From: Chrysomallon squamiferum
Taxonomy: Eukaryota; Mollusca; Gastropoda; Neomphalida; Peltospiridae
DNA length: 64,000 nucleotides
Reading direction: 5' to 3'
Assembly (NCBI GenBank): GCA_012295275.1
Contig: CM022671.1
Span: forward strand, 16,831,956 to 16,895,955
The notes beneath the pieces are model-generated. The model saw only the letters and a program-made list of their open reading frames with translations. It was not told where the DNA came from and ran no database searches. Of the stretch, positions 1 through 14,813 are shown piece after piece (the stretch's first letter is position 1; each line of letters opens with the position of its first letter). Both the position numbers and the translations under genes were made by a program.

Positions 1-537
1 ACCAGTTTCTTGGGATGAGAGATAGGTCAGTAATACCCAAAATTTAAATCTTTAAAAAAGGTCTAAATTTAGATCTTTCAAAAAAAAAAGACAGTGTCCA
101 CATTTCGATAGCAGTATTTTTTAAAACTTGTTAAAACGTAGTTATATCTAAATAACTAAGAATATTTAGAAAAATCACTTTATCATACCTATTTGAAAGA
201 GTTTTAGTTTTATTTTCTTAAATATCATTTTATTTTTTATTTTTCAAGGGTGATGTGGTGAGTTTTCTTGGAGTGTTCTTTGTATATTGTAACCTTTCAG
301 ACAACCTGCTTTATTCTCCTACAGATTAAAATCAGTTTGCAGTTCCTACAATGTTCAAGTGTTAGCTTGTTGAACTGTTTGATTGATCATGTTTAGCGGC
401 TAATAATAAATAATACTGTGCATCGTGAAACTTATCAAGCTTATTTTCCCAGTAAATAACTTCTGTTTAGGATTAAATTAAAATTATCATGATATAATTA
501 TTGTATCAAAGTTTAAAGATAAATAAAGTTATATATA
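1..537. other. Intronic sequence, no feature seen
   Basis: AT-rich sequence with no splice-bounded open frame. It is presumed intron of the ELAPOR homologue because the first recognised exon at 2862 starts with an acceptor site and not a start codon. Confidence 0.5.
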
Positions 538-1018
538 CAGTGGTACCTTGACTTACAAGTTTAATTTGTTCCTTGGTCGAGCTTGTAACTCAATTTGCTC
601 ATATATCAAACCAGTTTTCCTAACTGCAGTTAATTGAAATACCATTAATCTGTTCCTTACCCCCAAAACATGTTTTTAAATAAGAAAAATGTATGTACAA
701 ATCACAAATGTTGTATAAAAAAACAAAATAAAAGAGAATGTAAAGAAATAAATTGGTTTTGTAAAGTGTAATTATCTTCAAGATCAGACAAATTATTTTA
801 ATGCCTTTGGCTGGAGTTACAGCCTTTATCGACTCCTGCTTCAGTATGGTACTATGCTCATACTCTCTAGCCATGTTGACTACATGCACACCTCACTCAC
901 TTTCTTACAATCCATGGTCAGAAAAAAGAAATTTGGCAAAATTGTGCACAAAATTGCAAACACAACGTAACTCAAAAAAGCTCACACATTGGAGCACTTG
1001 TAAGTCAAGGTACTACTG
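538..1018. mobile_element. MITE with Tc1/mariner-like ends
   Basis: The left end (cagtggtaccttgacttaca, from 538) and the reverse complement of the right end (cagtagtaccttgacttaca) differ at one position in about 25 bp. TA dinucleotides flank both ends (536-537 and 1019-1020), the expected target duplication of Tc1/mariner transposons. The 481-bp interior has no transposase reading frame, so it is a non-autonomous copy. It lies in upstream intronic sequence of the ELAPOR homologue. Confidence 0.85.
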
Positions 1019-1279
1019 TATATTGTATATTGTTATACAGTGTTAAAAATATGTTGATGCCTCACCACTGAAGCTCTAAATCAAGTTATTTTTATGTTGT
1101 TCGATATGACATACCAGTATTAGAAACAAGTATATTTGAAGATTTATCTTTTCGTTCTGTTGACGTGTTTCAGTACATGTGTGATCATCCTTTCTAAAAT
1201 TCTGTTCTTGAGCTACAATCAATATCAAATACAATGAACTTAACACATAATTGTGACCCATCATCAGGTCTTAAGTTAA

Positions 1280-1334
<55 letters not shown>

Positions 1335-2861
1335 AAAACTGACAGATTATTAATCCTAAGATCTGTTATTTATTAAAACTGTTATTTTGCTCGATGCCTC
1401 ATTTTCTTCTGAGAAAAAGCCACAATTTGTCTGGACATTTCTGGAAATAAACATGATACAGGGTTGAATGAGGTACCAATATGAAGCATATGGAATGTGA
1501 AAATGTTGATGACTCCAGTTAGCCAAAATGTGACTTAATGATTTTATGTGATGGGTCACAATTAACATAACAGATGTTTGATTAATGCTGTTAGCATTTA
1601 TACGTTTCTCAATTTTTTTATCATTGCCTGTTTTTCTGTATTATTAGTTCAGTATTGCTTTAATTGTTTTTCATTTGCTCTGTACAGCTCTTGTTTTATA
1701 ATTAGTGTTGCGAATGCTGCTTGTGACAGTTAGTGATAATCAGATGCTTCAATTTAGTTTCTTACAATATATTTGTATTATGACATATATAAAAATCGTA
1801 ATATATATTTCATATAACATTAGAATAATTTTTTTGTAAGACTTCTAAGATTTTTTACCATTAGCTCTTTTGCCATGTCAGCCTGAACTCCTGCACTATT
1901 TAAAATTCACAAACTTTCAACAGTCCATCAGCTTATGCAGGAAAAGTAGCTAATATCTTCATTTGCTTTCTACATAGATTTACACTCAGTGCCCAAAAAT
2001 ATAGAAATTTGCCATTATGTACAATGACTGAAGCATGTATCATCTCATTTATATTGATAGAATATGTCCCATTAACAGAAGGTTTTTAAAACATGTTTCT
2101 GAAGAAAGCAATGTTTGTATTACAAAGAATAATACATTATTTTCAATATCTTTAAGGCAGTTTTTTATCAAGTAGACACATCAGAAAAGACTAATCAATA
2201 ACTGAGAAATTGTGAATCTTCCTTGCTATGGTCATTGAGTAATCCCATTCCAGCTAAAGCTCATAATACAGTGATCAGTGATCTCTTACAGCTAGACCAT
2301 TGGGTTATATCTGATTTTGTTTCTCTTATAATTGTGATTAATAATTGTGTTGAAGTGTCATAAACAATTTTTTTATTATTATGACTCTAATTAGATCAAA
2401 TTAAAAAAAAAAAAAAAAACGAAAAAATGTGGAACATAATAATAATAAAATATAAAATATAAAAAAGATCAAGAAAACAAAAACAGGTATTAACCAAAAT
2501 CTCTCATTCATAAATAGCATCTTTGGCTTTGCTTTTATTATCATACTAAGTTAAACTCAGTGTCAAATGTGGCCACTAATTATAAAGAGTTTATTATCTT
2601 AAGGATGAAGAAAAACCTGTAAACTATATTAATCTGTTATTGAAACATATTAAAACAAAAATACGTTGAATTGTTGCCTTCTTTTTTCTCTATATAAATA
2701 ATACTGAGAAATTGATAATATTTAAATGTTCTTTTTTAAAGACTGTTTATTGTATATTGTTAATATTACATTGTACTAATACTGTGTTGTTAAAATTTTG
2801 AAATTATGTTTTAAAGTTTAAATGTTCTTTTAAAAATTTTAAAATACTTTCTCCATTTTAG
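1019..2861. other. Intronic sequence with a TG microsatellite
   Basis: It contains (TG)n at about 1283-1332 and an A-rich run at 2401-2420. It ends in the acceptor ctccattttag before the exon at 2862. I found no further exon, although a very short one could be missed. Confidence 0.5.
1283..1332. repeat. (TG)n microsatellite
   Basis: An uninterrupted TG dinucleotide run of about 25 units in the upstream intron. Confidence 0.95.
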
Positions 2862-2926
2862 AATGCTCGTGGTCGCAACAGTGTTACAAAAACATGGGAA
2901 GGAACAAACAGTCGAACCACATACAC
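2862..2926 (+). CDS. ELAPOR: ELAPOR homologue, first exon in window
   Basis: Acceptor ctccattttag, donor CAC|GTATGT, 65 nt, ending in phase 2. It encodes NARGRNSVTKTWEGTNSRTTY plus a split Thr. The frame joins cleanly to the next exon (TYGVRSKNEL). Confidence 0.85.
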
Positions 2927-3624
2927 GTATGTATGACTTAATATTGTCTTATTTATTTAATCTTATTACTCTTATTTTTATTATTATTATTATTATTATT
3001 ACTATTATTATTATTAAGGAAAGTATATTTTTGTTAATTTTATTTTATAGTTAATTGCAGTTTTAGTGTGTTATATCTTTACTGTTAAATTCTTTATTCT
3101 TTATGAGAGAAAAATACAAATAGCCAGTTTAATAAGTAGCTTAATGTCTGAAGTATATCTGTATTTCATGTTTTTGAGTTAAAAATACTTCTGTAATATT
3201 TTTTATTATTTTGCTACACCTCCATAGAAAGTTCTCACATGGTTGGTATTAATGAACATAGATGATAACTAAATAAATAAATAAATTTGTATTTAGTCTG
3301 ACACTACTTTTAGTATTATTATTTTTATCAGTTTATCATCATCATCATATTTATTAATATTATTATTATTATTATTTTTTTTTTTACCTCAGGTATGGTG
3401 TCAGATCTAAAAATGAGCTGACGTTAACGTGGGCGTTCCAGCCAGCTGACTGGGAGAAAAAGTTTGATGATTTCAGCAACAACTACGCCAAGATCTACTC
3501 TATAAAAGTGACAAACACGCTGAACGGAGGCGCAGCAAGCTGTAAGCCTTGTCCAAGAGGAACCGAAAACGATAAGTAAGATTGTTTGTAATATTTTTAA
3601 ACTTAATATTTTCTTCTTCTTTCC

Positions 3625-3658
<34 letters not shown>

Positions 3659-6030
3659 TATTATTATTATTAATTTTTTTTTTTTTTTTTTTATCTTCAT
3701 ATTAAAATAATGTTGTTATTTATATTATGTTTGATTTTTTTTGATTTTTATATTGTTTTTTATAATTTGTTCTGGGTATGAAATATTTTCAGCTGTAGAG
3801 AATCGTGTTTGGTTGAATTTAGGATTGCGAAAATACGCAGTATCGAAAAGCAATTTTTATAGATTGTTTTGCTTAACATGTTGTTGATAAGTTAGCTCTT
3901 TTGTGTTATTTTCTTTTTTTGTAAAAACAGAACTTTTTATTTTTAATAGTTTTGGTAAGTGTTTATTTATTCTTTTGTTATTCTTTGAATTTTAAACTTT
4001 TAGAAACCACAAAATAATAATAATAATATAGAAAAAAATAACATTGAGATGAAAAAGAATCAGTAAAACTTCATACAATCAGAAATCATACAAGTATCAA
4101 GCTCTTTTCTTGTCTTTCTTTATTTTATATTTTTGTTTATTAGCATTTTTTTATTTTTTATTTTTTTTTATTTATTAATAAACATTTATTTCTCTTAAAT
4201 TTTCAGCTGTATACCATGTCCTGATGGTCACTACATTGACCCAAACACCACGACCTGTAAGCCTTGTCCACCTAACACTGTCCTGTCTGGACCAGACACC
4301 TGGGGCATCACAGCCTGTAAGAAGTGTGGCCCGGGACTGAAGCCAGTGCGAGGCGTGGCCTGCGAGTCAGACTGCATGTTTAAAGATGGCAGTGGAAAAG
4401 AATTCAATTTCAAGCCACTTGACAAGTAAGCCATCACTTTCTTTCATGAAATGTTTCGTAGCTTTGACATTGCATATTCAGAAAAAAAACTGCATTCTGT
4501 GTGTATGTATGTAATGCAATGTATCTGTGTTTGTATGTATTATGTACATGTATTTATTTGTAAAATATCTTTATCAACAGATATTAAGAAATATATATTT
4601 ATTTTGTGTGTAAATATTGTCAAACTCATTATTCATATATTTGAACATATTTGAGTTCTGTACTTTATTAGCTGTCATAGCCATAACATATACAACATTG
4701 GTGTATCAAAGATCTGTTTAATAAATGTATTTATATGTTTATTCTATATAAGGCCAGAAACTGTGGTAATGACATTTGAATGACTCAGTATTAAGACTGA
4801 TATGAATAACATATTTGATTATGTAACAGTATTAAAATTTAATTGTGGAAATTAAAGTTTATAATTATTCATAGAATGGAAATTATTATTTGTAATGTTC
4901 CATTAAATGGGAATAATTATTAATAAAGGAAATTATTATTTAGTAATTATGCATCAAACCAGAAGTTATTATTAATGATGGAGATGATTATTAATAACAG
5001 AAATTACTGTTTATAGTGATTCATAAAATGTGAACTATTCTTGATAATGGAAATTATTTTTTATATGATTTATAAAATGGAAATTATTTTTAATACATAC
5101 AAAATGTTTTATTTATAATGATTCATAAACTGGAAACTTACTAGTAATGGGAATAATTATTCATAATGATTCATATAATGAAAACTATTATTAATATATG
5201 TAATTATTATTATAATGATTCATAAGATGGGAATTGTTATTGATGATGATTCATAAAATGGAAATTACTGTTGATAATGGAAATTATTATTTACACTGAT
5301 TCATAAAATGGAAATTATTAATAACGATTCAAAAAATGGAAATTATTATTAGTAATGATTCATAAAATGTGAATTATTATTGATATATATTGCTAAATTT
5401 CGTGGGTTTTTTTTTGTTTCTTCTTTCTGTATTTACTTATTTTGTTTTTTTCAGGCTACATTACTTAACTGGAAACAAACTGTTCACATCCAGTGGCACT
5501 CAGTACTACCACGGCTTCAACTTCAGTCTGTGTGGCAGCGTGAGGTCTACTTGCGTCAACAACGTCTCACACGACACTGCTGTAAGTGTTACACTTTCAA
5601 CATCATTCCACTGGGATCAAAGAAAAGCTATAAGAATAACAGTTTGATATCTGGGGATAATTTTATCTATTAAAAACAAGTCCTTTGAGTTCACTCAGTA
5701 ATGTGTTTTTATGTAAAATTATATATTGTTATTTAAATTTTGACTAGAAACATAAGCAGATTGTAATCACTGAATAATGCTAAGAAAAATATAACTCTAG
5801 AGCTGTATAAAACTGGAAGTATAAATGAAATATTTTTATATCACTGGATTGTTTAATTTTAAAAATTCAAGTTTTTATTATTGTTTTTGTGTGTTTGTGA
5901 ACAATATGTTAGAAATGACAGATAACCTGTTGTTTGTTGAAATAAAATAAATAATAATTATTATAATATATTATTATAGTGGAATAGTTGCAAAAGTTAA
6001 TAATAATAATAATGATAATAATAACAGTAA

Positions 6031-6061
<31 letters not shown>

Positions 6062-7505
6062 AAATAATAAATAACAGATACAAATAAAATAAAATAAATA
6101 AAAACATTCCAAACTGGGTGTAGTAATTTTATTTTCAAAATTTCCAATGTGAAATCACAGATAATATTTTGTGGCCAACTGATAAAAATGATAGCAACAA
6201 GTTATCTCTCGTGCTAGCAGTACAAAAATCAAATATTTGATATAGTATTAAAATGAGCAGCATTTATTTTATTCTTAATTTTAATTAGATTTAGCATTCC
6301 TTCTATTTTGTTACATTTCAGAACTCCAAAAGCAGTAATTCAAAACATGCACTGGCTAGTATTTCTCTGTCTAGTTTCATTTTGAAAAATGTTTTATACG
6401 TGATATTATTTAAGTGCATGTTTAACTACTCTGGTATCTATAATCACATCATATCATATCATATAAATATATATATAGGGTGATGTGTTCCTTATTCTTC
6501 ATCATTTGCACATTGCCTCTCAAATTTTATGCTACAGGATTGTTATCCAAAAAAACGTTTTTATAAACACCCTACAAATACGTTAATAACGAAGAGATTT
6601 TTTTAATGAGAAAATACTTTTTAAAAAGCCAGCAAAATTGGATTTTAAGACAACCCTACTTTAAGAAAAAACTTGATTCATCTACTGTCAAACCAAACTG
6701 TTATGACTGAATTTGCTATTACCTTCCTTTATTATCTATATAAATAAATATATAAATATTTTTCTTTTTTCTATTTAAGTGCGCTGTTCTTCAACTTATT
6801 AAAACTAGTACTCTTAAACAGTGACCCTAGATAAAAATGGATACAAAGAATTGCCATTCAGAAATTTACCTTATCATTCTAATAAAGTTCTTTAATTATA
6901 AATCTTTGGTATCAAATCTGTGGCAACTTCTTTATTATACTGCACACATATATATATATGTCTTGAATTTTGTTTTATGTTTCATTTTTTTTCGTTTTTT
7001 TTCTTCAGAAAGGGAAAGAGGAATTACAAATGTTAACCCGTCAAGTATGTTATAATGTAGACCTGTGAATTCTGTTTGCACAGTTGTTTTGGGTTGTGGG
7101 TTTTTCCTACAGAGGAGGTGATGGGTTGTTTTAAAATTTAACAGAGTCCTCCTACCTTTTCCTTTCTTCTTTAAATATACATCTTGTTTAGCAGAATATG
7201 TTCAGAATATGTTCAGAATACATTCATAACATAGACCTATTACATAATATATTTAATTTTAATATAATATATAATATTTTCATAACATAGACCTATGAAA
7301 TAATTTATTCAGTTTCAATATAATATAATATTTTCATAATATAGATCTATAAAATAATTTATTCGATTTCAATATAATATAATATTTTTATAACATAGAC
7401 CTATGAAATAATTTATTCGATTTTAATCTAAGGTAGTATTTTTGTAACACAGACTATGTTATTGAGTAACATAATTTATTACTTGGTTATTTCATTTTAT
7501 ATATG

Positions 7506-7552
<47 letters not shown>

Positions 7553-10500
7553 TCTTAAAGAAGTTATTACAGGATTTCTTTTGTTAAAATAATTTATAAT
7601 TAATATGTAGCATTCATTTGGTGATAATTATGAACTCAGGTTTCTTATTTACAAATAAGGTTATTTAATTAACTGAAGATATATTAAAATTATCTTGATA
7701 AATGATAATAATAGTTGATACTTGAAAGCAGCAAGTTAGAATGTTGTTGTTAAATAGATTTGTTTGTTTATTTTTGTTTTTATTTTGTTTTATTTTATTT
7801 TATTATTTACGTTTATTTTACTATATTTTTTTCTTAGTTTATTATTATTATTATTATTTTAATAATATTATTTATTTTATTTTAATTCTTATTTTTTTTG
7901 TTTTATTTATTTTATTTTTTTTCAGTATTTTGATTATTCCAAGATAGTGACAGGTTTGATATGCCGGAGTACCCTGGTTCCACAGAACGATGCAGATCAC
8001 AGCCTGATATCAACTCAACCTGTGAGGTAACCTCTTTAATACACTGGTGTAATACAGCACTGATATTAATAGTGTAACACTCTTTAATACACTGGTGTAA
8101 TACTGCACTGATATTAATAGTGTAATACCTCTTTAATACACTGGTTTAATACAGCACTGATATTAATAGTGTAACACTCTTTAATACACTGGTGTAATAC
8201 TGCACTGATATTAATAGTGTAACACTCTTTAATACACTGGTGTAATACTGCACTGATATTAATAGTGTAACACTCTTTAATACACTGCTGTAATACTACA
8301 CTGATATTAATAGTGTAACACTCTTTAATACACTGGTGTAATACTGCACTGATATTAATAGTGTAACACTCTTTAATACACTGGTTTAATACTGCACTGA
8401 TATTAATAGCGTAACACTCTTTAATACACTGGTTTAATACCGCACTGATATTAATAGCGTAAACTCTTAATACACTGGTTTAATACTACACTGATATTAA
8501 TAGTGTAACACCTATTTAATACACTGGTTTAATACTGCACTGATCTTAATAGTGTAACACTCTTTAATACACTGGTTTAATACTGCACTGATATTAATAG
8601 TGTAACACTCTTTAATACACTGGTTTAATACTACACTGATATTAATAGTGTAACACTTTTTAATACACTGCTGTAATACAGCACTGATATTAATAATGTA
8701 TAACCTCTTTAACACACTGGTGTAATACAGCACTGATATTAATAATGTATAACCTCTTTAACACACTGGTGTAATACCGCACTGATATTAATAATGTATA
8801 ACCTCTTTAACACACTGGTGTAATACCGCACTGATATTAATAATGTATAACCTCTTTAACACACTGGTGTAATACCGCACTGATATTAATAATGTATAAC
8901 CTCTTTAACACACTGGTGTTTAATACACACTGGTTTAATATTATATTAATAATGTATAACCTCTTTAACACACTGGTGTAATACCGCACTGATATTAATA
9001 ATGTATAACCTCTTTAACACACTGGTGTAATACTACTGATATTGATATTAATAATGTATAACCTCTTTATTAACACACTGGTGTAATACACTGGTGTAAT
9101 ACTGATATTAATAATGTATAACCTCTTTAACACACTGGTGTAATACCGCACTGATATTAATAATGTATAACCTCTTTAACACACTGGTGTAATACCGCAC
9201 TGATCTTAATAATGTATAACCTCTTTAACACACTGGTGTAATACCGCACTGATATTAATAATGTATAACCTCTTTAAGACACTGGTTTCATACCGCACTG
9301 ATATTAACAGTGTAACACTCTTTAATGCACTGGTTTAATACCGCACTGATATTAACAGTGTAACACTCTTTAATGCACTGGTTTCATACCGCACTGATAT
9401 TAACAGTGTAACACTCTTTAATGCACTGGTTTAATACCGCACTGATATTAACAGTGTAACACTCTTTAATGCACTGGTTTAATACCGCACTGATATTAAC
9501 AGTGTAACACTCTTTAATGCACTGGTTTAATACCGCACTGATATTAATACTGTAACACTCTTTAATGCACTGGTTTAATACCGCACTGATATTAATACTG
9601 TAACACTCTTTAATGCACTGGTTTCATACCGCACTGATATTAATAGTGTAACACTCTTTAATGCACTGGTTTAATACCGCACTGATATTAACAGTGTAAC
9701 ACTTTTTGGTTTAATGCACTGGTTTAATTTAATACACTGGTTTAATACCGCACTGATATTAACAGTGTAACACTCTTTAATGCACTGGTTTAATACCGCA
9801 CTGATATTGACAGTGTAACACTCTTTAATGCACTGGTTTAATACAGCACTGATATTGACAGTGTAACACTCTTTAATACACTGGTGTAATACTACACTGA
9901 TATTGACAGTGTAACACTCTTTAATGCACTGGTTTAATACCGCACTGATATTGATAGTGTAATACCTCTTTAATACACTGGTTTAATACTGCACTGATAT
10001 TGATAGTGTAACACTCTTTAATACACTGGTTTAATACTGCACTGATATTAATACTGTAACACTCTTTAATACACTGGTTTAATACTACACTGATATTAAT
10101 AGTGTAACACTCTTTAATACACTGGTTTAATACCGCACTGATATTAATAGTGTTAGCTGACACCTTATAATACACTGGTTTAATACTGCACTGATATTAA
10201 TAGTGTAACACTCTTTAATACACTGGTTTAATACTACACTGATATTAATAGTGTAACACTCTTTAATACACTGGTTTAATACCGCACTGATATTAATAGT
10301 GTAACACTCTTTAATACACTGGTTTAATACTATTCTGATAGTAATAGTGTAACACCTATTTAATACACTGATCTTAATAGTGTAACACTCTTTAATACAC
10401 TGGTTTAATACTGCACTGATCTTAATAGTGTAACACTCTTTAATACACTGGTGTAATACTGCACTGATATTAATAGTGTAACACTCTTTAATACACTGGT

Positions 10501-13500
10501 TTAATACTACACTGATATTAATAGTGTAACACCTATTTAATACACTGGTTTAATACTGCACTGATATTAATAGTGTAACACCTATTTAATACACTGGTTT
10601 AATACTCTTTAATACACTGGTTTAATACTATTCTGATATTAATAGTGTTTAATACACTGGTTAATACTACACATTTAATACACTGGTTTAATACTACAGT
10701 GATATTTAATACACTGGTTTAATACTACACTGATATTTATAGTGTAATACCTCTTTAATACACTGGTTTAATACTGCACTGATTTTAATAGTGTTGGGTG
10801 ATACCTCTGTTTTTTAACCATTTTTGTTATTTTTGGGGAGAGCTTTGTCCATAATTGTCCATAGTTTTCCTGTTAGATCCATGCAATACTTTTAAATATG
10901 CTCCCAAAAATATAAATTTCATAAACTGTTTTTGGAAATAATTTTATTGGATTTCTCATTCAACAGCATATTATTAATACATTTAACAAGATCAAAAGAA
11001 AGGCTTTTTTTTTTTTTTTTTTTTTAATTTGTAAAAATTAAGAAGCCAGCGATATTGCAAGTTGAAGAAATAAGTATTTTACATTAATTTTGAAGATACT
11101 TGGATATTATGTATGCTCTGTGTCTTTAATTCATTTTAAATATTATAATCATCATTATATTATTAATTAATTTATTTATTTATTTATTTATTTATTTGTT
11201 TTTGTTTTTAATATTATAGTCTTGGTGACCGACTGATAAAAATAGTGACAAACATAAGCATGGCTGACAAATACAAAGAAGAAGGATTTCCATTTGAAAG
11301 TAAGTTTTGACGCAGAGAGCAGCTTAATATTTACTTTTTAATTTGGAGAGTAACATTAAATATACCCAATGTAAAATTATAAAAAAAAAAAAATTATAAT
11401 TGATAGACATATTAATATCCAGTCCAGGTATAACTTTCATGTGTCAGCTAATATATAGAATTCTTGAAATTGACAGATTCCTTTAAAGTAAAAATATAAA
11501 TTTCTTTTCCATAATCAGACTTGAAATATCATTTTATAATTTATATCCTATGTAATATTGTATACATTTATACATACATACATACATTCATACTTATATA
11601 TATATATATATACATATATTCATACTTATATATATATATTGATAGTAAACATACAGATCTTAATAAATTGAAATACTATGTTTAAATGAGATAAAAGCAA
11701 AGTTCAGTTAATGTATTTCAGTATTTCACTATTATCAGTTTTCACTGATCATTCTGTTAATGGCAGCATTTATGCAAAAGGCAAGAATAAAAAGAAAATA
11801 TATATTTTATTTTTCAGACACCGAAGAAGACATACATTTCTATTACACTTCAGATTCGTAAGTGTATTCCTGTTATAAAATCTGTAACCGGTTCATACAG
11901 TCTGCTTAGATATTCATCATAAACAAATGCCTAGTTTCATAAATATAATATAATAAAAAAATATTAAACAAATTCAAAAGCATTATAACATTAAACAATT
12001 TTTCTAGTACAGTAATTTAACTAGAATTGAGATGTCAGGGAAGAAGACAAAGTATCACCTAGAATACATCATTTTGCTTATTTTGCTTTATTTCTCAGTA
12101 TTTCTAATAACAAGTAAGCCCAACTTTTATTAAGTAATAATATTTTTTAATGAGAAGTAAACAATTATTATTAAATAATAATAGTTTTTGCTTGATTTTG
12201 CTTTATTTCTCAATATTTCTAATAACAAATAAGCCTAATTATTACTAAAATAATAATATTTTTTAATTACAAAATAAACATAATTATTACTAAATAACAA
12301 TTTTTCTGAAATAATTAAAATTAATAATAGACAATAACGTTTCTAACGACAAGTAAGTGTGGTTGTTTTTGTTTAAAAGTAAACTAAAACTAAAAACAAA
12401 ACAACAACTGTCTGTTTGCAGAACGACCTCTGCGTGTCCAGATGGTAGGAAGACCGTGGTCAGTCTGAGGTGTGATGTGAAGCAGGATGGCCAGGGTCGC
12501 ATCGACCTCCCCCCCAAGTGCTCGGATGGGACGTGCGACGGCTGCACCTTCCACTTCCTGTGGCGGAGCGTGCACGCCTGCCCCGTGTGCAGGGAGAAGG
12601 ATTACGAGATCATCGTCGGCGAATGCGTCAATGGCGAGCAGATCATTCACTACTACCCTCCAAAGTAAGTCAACAGCATGATGACGTCATCAGGTTACTG
12701 GGGAGTCAAAGCTTTACTGGATTCGTGATGGAAGTTGATGTTTAAAAGATAAAAATGTGTTTGTGTTTGATTTTTTTTCCAGACACTGATAGTGCAATAA
12801 CTGTTTTTGACTGGGCATTTGAAATTCATTCATTTATATTTAATTTTTTTTTTTTTTAATTATTAATCTGATTTCATTGATGAAGCCTGTTCTGATGAAC
12901 TTTATATTAATGTATTTCATTTAATAATTCAGTTTACATTTAATGAACTGTTTAATTTTATGTTTCTATTATGTTGGAGATATATATATTTAGTTGCTCT
13001 GAGATGTATTGGTGAATTATTGTTATTATAAACTCTTTTGGTCTGGAGAAAAAATGATAATCTGGAAAGATTTTGGAACAGTGGTTCTGGAAAATTAATG
13101 GTTTAACTCTATAAACTTTGTTAGTTTGCATGTAGATAAAAATAACAAAATACAGAGATAAATTAGAAAATAAATATTATTTTAAAATGTTTGGTATAGT
13201 TATAGTTAATATTAGGTTAATCCTATTTTTCATAAAAATAGTTAAGATGTAACTAACTGAACACTGTTTTTATGTAATTTATTTATTAGATGCATTTTAC
13301 ATATATTTATAATTACAAGTAATAATTTACATGTGATTACTTCCAAAATAAGAAATATTTTTTATTTTTAAGACATTGCATCCTGCTGGACAAGCACAAG
13401 TCGAAAACAATGAAACAGAAATGTACAACACTTCCCTTTGTGGTGAGTCAGTATTATGTAGACTCTTGCATGTTAATTTAAAATTAACTTTTTTTGCCTT

Positions 13501-14602
13501 GCAACAAGTGAATATATCCACTCACAGTTTTTATTACTGTTAACTTAGGAAAGCAGATTTACACTACAGCTTTAAAAAGACATCTTGTGTTTCTGCAAGA
13601 AGCAGACAAACCCCACCCCACCTCCCACAGAGATTCGAAAACATCAAATCTGCCCGGTATGTGCTGCTGTCTGTGAAGCAGAAGTGCAATACTAGTTTTG
13701 TTGATTTTGCCAGAAACTTAATTACACAGTGAAAGGGTTAATCTGAAATACAGATTCTTTTATACACTGGTTTATGTGAAAATTAAAAACAAGGTAAAAA
13801 TGTATAAAAAGTGAATTACAGCATTTGAGAATATACTAAAAATTGTATAAAACTGACCTGTAGAATTTATGAGTTTATAAAATAAAGTTAAGAAAACGGA
13901 TAAACTTTTGATGCAGTCAGTGCTGTTAAAGAAAGGTGTACATTCAAAATAAACAAATATATCAGTGATTATTAATAGAGTATTTTGTTTTTTCACATGT
14001 CAATAGTTATTACTGAATTTTATTATTTCTGTCTTTTCACTTTTCAGTGGTCATTGCAGAATCTTAATTGGATTTTGTTTTTTGTAACAGGTTTTTTTTT
14101 CATATATCAGTGTTTAATACTGAATTTATTTATTTATTTATTTATTTTCATTATTTTATTTTATTTTATTTTTTATTACTTTTTTTCAATCATCAGTAGC
14201 TACTACTGAATTATGATTGTTTTTTGTTTTGTTTTTTCACTTAGATTCAAGTTAGTATTCCAGTTGTGATTGGCATTGGTTTGTTGCTTATTATCACCGT
14301 CATCTACTGCTGGAAGAGAAACAAAAAGTGAGTCAGAAAAACAAAGTAACCCTCGTGTTTAAACATTTGTGAATTCATTCAAGAATCATAGGTTCATACG
14401 TGTCTGTAAACTGTATGAATTTAATTCTGTTACAAAGTAGACATCTTTTTTTATCAAATAATTATACCGTAAAATGTTTGAAAAAAAGAAAAAAAAAGAA
14501 TATCAGTTTATTCGATTTTTCTAAATTTTAAAATCATGTTGAATATAATGAATTAATATTATGGTTTTCTTCTTTATGAATAATTTTCTGACACATGTTA
14601 GT

Positions 14603-14656
<54 letters not shown>

Positions 14657-14754
14657 TTGATTTGATTAAATTGTTAATTTTATGGCTTTTTAATTTGTTT
14701 TTATTAAATGTGTGTGTGTATGTGTATTATAAATGTATGTAAGTCTATATCTGT

Positions 14755-14813
<59 letters not shown>

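Noticed and set aside
8512-8733. Minus-strand ORF with repeated NISAVLNQCIKECYT-like peptide
   Set aside because: It is the translation of the 47-bp minisatellite; one frame happens to stay open. No start context, splice logic or non-repeat sequence.
9921-10175. Second minus-strand repeat-peptide ORF
   Set aside because: Same cause as the ORF at 8512-8733.
12390-12650. Minus-strand ORF opposite the GC-rich ELAPOR exon
   Set aside because: Shadow of the real plus-strand exon, which carries conserved family blocks.
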